DNA of 14,660 bases, taken from assembly GCA_003096235.1 (NCBI GenBank), contig PIXT01000162.1, forward strand, positions 1 to 14,660. The letters run 5' to 3'. This DNA is from Candidatus Bathyarchaeum sp. (GTDB lineage Archaea; Thermoproteota; Bathyarchaeia; Bathyarchaeales; Bathyarchaeaceae). The notes beneath the pieces are model-generated. The model had not been told where the DNA came from and searched no databases. It was given only the letters and a program-made list of their open reading frames with translations. Position numbers and translations under genes: made by a program. Position 1 is the first letter of the stretch; the number at the start of each line of letters is the position of its first letter. Below are positions 14,606 to 14,660 of the stretch, piece after piece.

Positions 14606-14624
14606 TGGATGGTTAATCCATCCA
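14606..14624. promoter_or_regulatory. Palindrome A, copy 3
   Basis: TGGATGG-TTAAT-CCATCCA, identical to the copy at 11180-11198 including the flanking A and AA. It starts a third promoter module that points rightward out of the window. Confidence 0.75.
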
Positions 14625-14628
14625 AAGA

Positions 14629-14638
14629 CTTAAATTTT
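14629..14638 (+). promoter_or_regulatory. TATA-like box of promoter module 3
   Basis: CTTAAATTTT lies 5 bases after palindrome A and 3 before palindrome B, the same slot as TTTATAAAA in module 1. It is a weaker TATA match, so the call leans on position and on the shared AATTTTGTTT with the complement of module 2. Confidence 0.45.
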
Positions 14639-14640
14639 GT

Positions 14641-14654
14641 TTGACTAACGTTAA
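14641..14654. promoter_or_regulatory. Palindrome B, copy 3
   Basis: TTGAC-TAAC-GTTAA keeps the half-site spacing of palindrome B with one changed base; the central TAACGTTA is itself a perfect palindrome. It lies where the transcription start of a gene to the right would be expected. Confidence 0.6.
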
Positions 14655-14660
14655 GTTCAA

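Noticed and set aside
1..14660. CRISPR arrays, tRNA or rRNA genes, intact insertion sequences
   Set aside because: No spaced direct repeats, cloverleaf-type sequence, ribosomal RNA segment or transposase motif was recognised on either strand.

Overview
The window reads as a chromosomal segment of an archaeon. AT-rich TATA-type boxes lie where archaeal promoters have them, TTG and GTG starts with GGAGG-type Shine-Dalgarno sites are common, T-runs stand in for hairpin terminators, and the genes are archaeal-type cobamide genes (cbiZ, fused BchI/BchD chelatase motor, CobN, anaerobic cbiG/cbiH, cbiMNQO). A more exact taxon cannot be read from the sequence; a methanogen or a Bathyarchaeia-like lineage would fit.

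Layout. Bases 1-1222 (+) hold the 3' end of cbiG and all of cbiH, two steps of anaerobic corrin-ring synthesis. Bases 11010 to 1247 (-) form one long, tightly packed operon. In transcription order it is: BchI/BchD-type chelatase motor; a membrane-anchored corrinoid-binding protein with three tandem BtuF-like domains; BtuC; BtuD; a 125-residue remnant that joins the two ends of the giant chelatase subunit CobN; the cobinamide-remodelling amidohydrolase CbiZ; and an ABC-2 type export pair. Most junctions are 1-10 base overlaps. Bases 11011-11534 are a divergent regulatory region without a convincing gene. Bases 11535-14201 (+) are the cobalt ECF transporter cbiMNQO. After it lies a frameshifted remnant of a NicO/TauE-like membrane transporter (14208-14536), and the window ends inside another promoter-like region.

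How it fits together. The locus combines cobalt import (CbiMNQO), corrinoid import (BtuF-BtuC-BtuD), remodelling of imported cobinamides (CbiZ), a metal-chelatase motor, and ring synthesis (CbiG, CbiH). The gene content argues for supply of B12-type cofactors by both synthesis and salvage.

Main observations. (1) A two-part promoter module occurs three times. It consists of palindrome A (TGGATGG-N5-CCATCCA or a variant), a TATA-like box, and palindrome B (TTAAC-N4-GTTAA, with one half-site base varying). Two copies face each other in the divergent region and the third is at the right edge after cbiO. This predicts a shared, undescribed regulon. (2) CobN appears to have lost about 1,000 or more central residues in frame. 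(3) The binding protein is a triplicated BtuF. (4) cbiQ, and possibly cbiH, lack a usual start codon where homology expects one. An ATA codon sits there, with ideal ribosome-site spacing in cbiQ.
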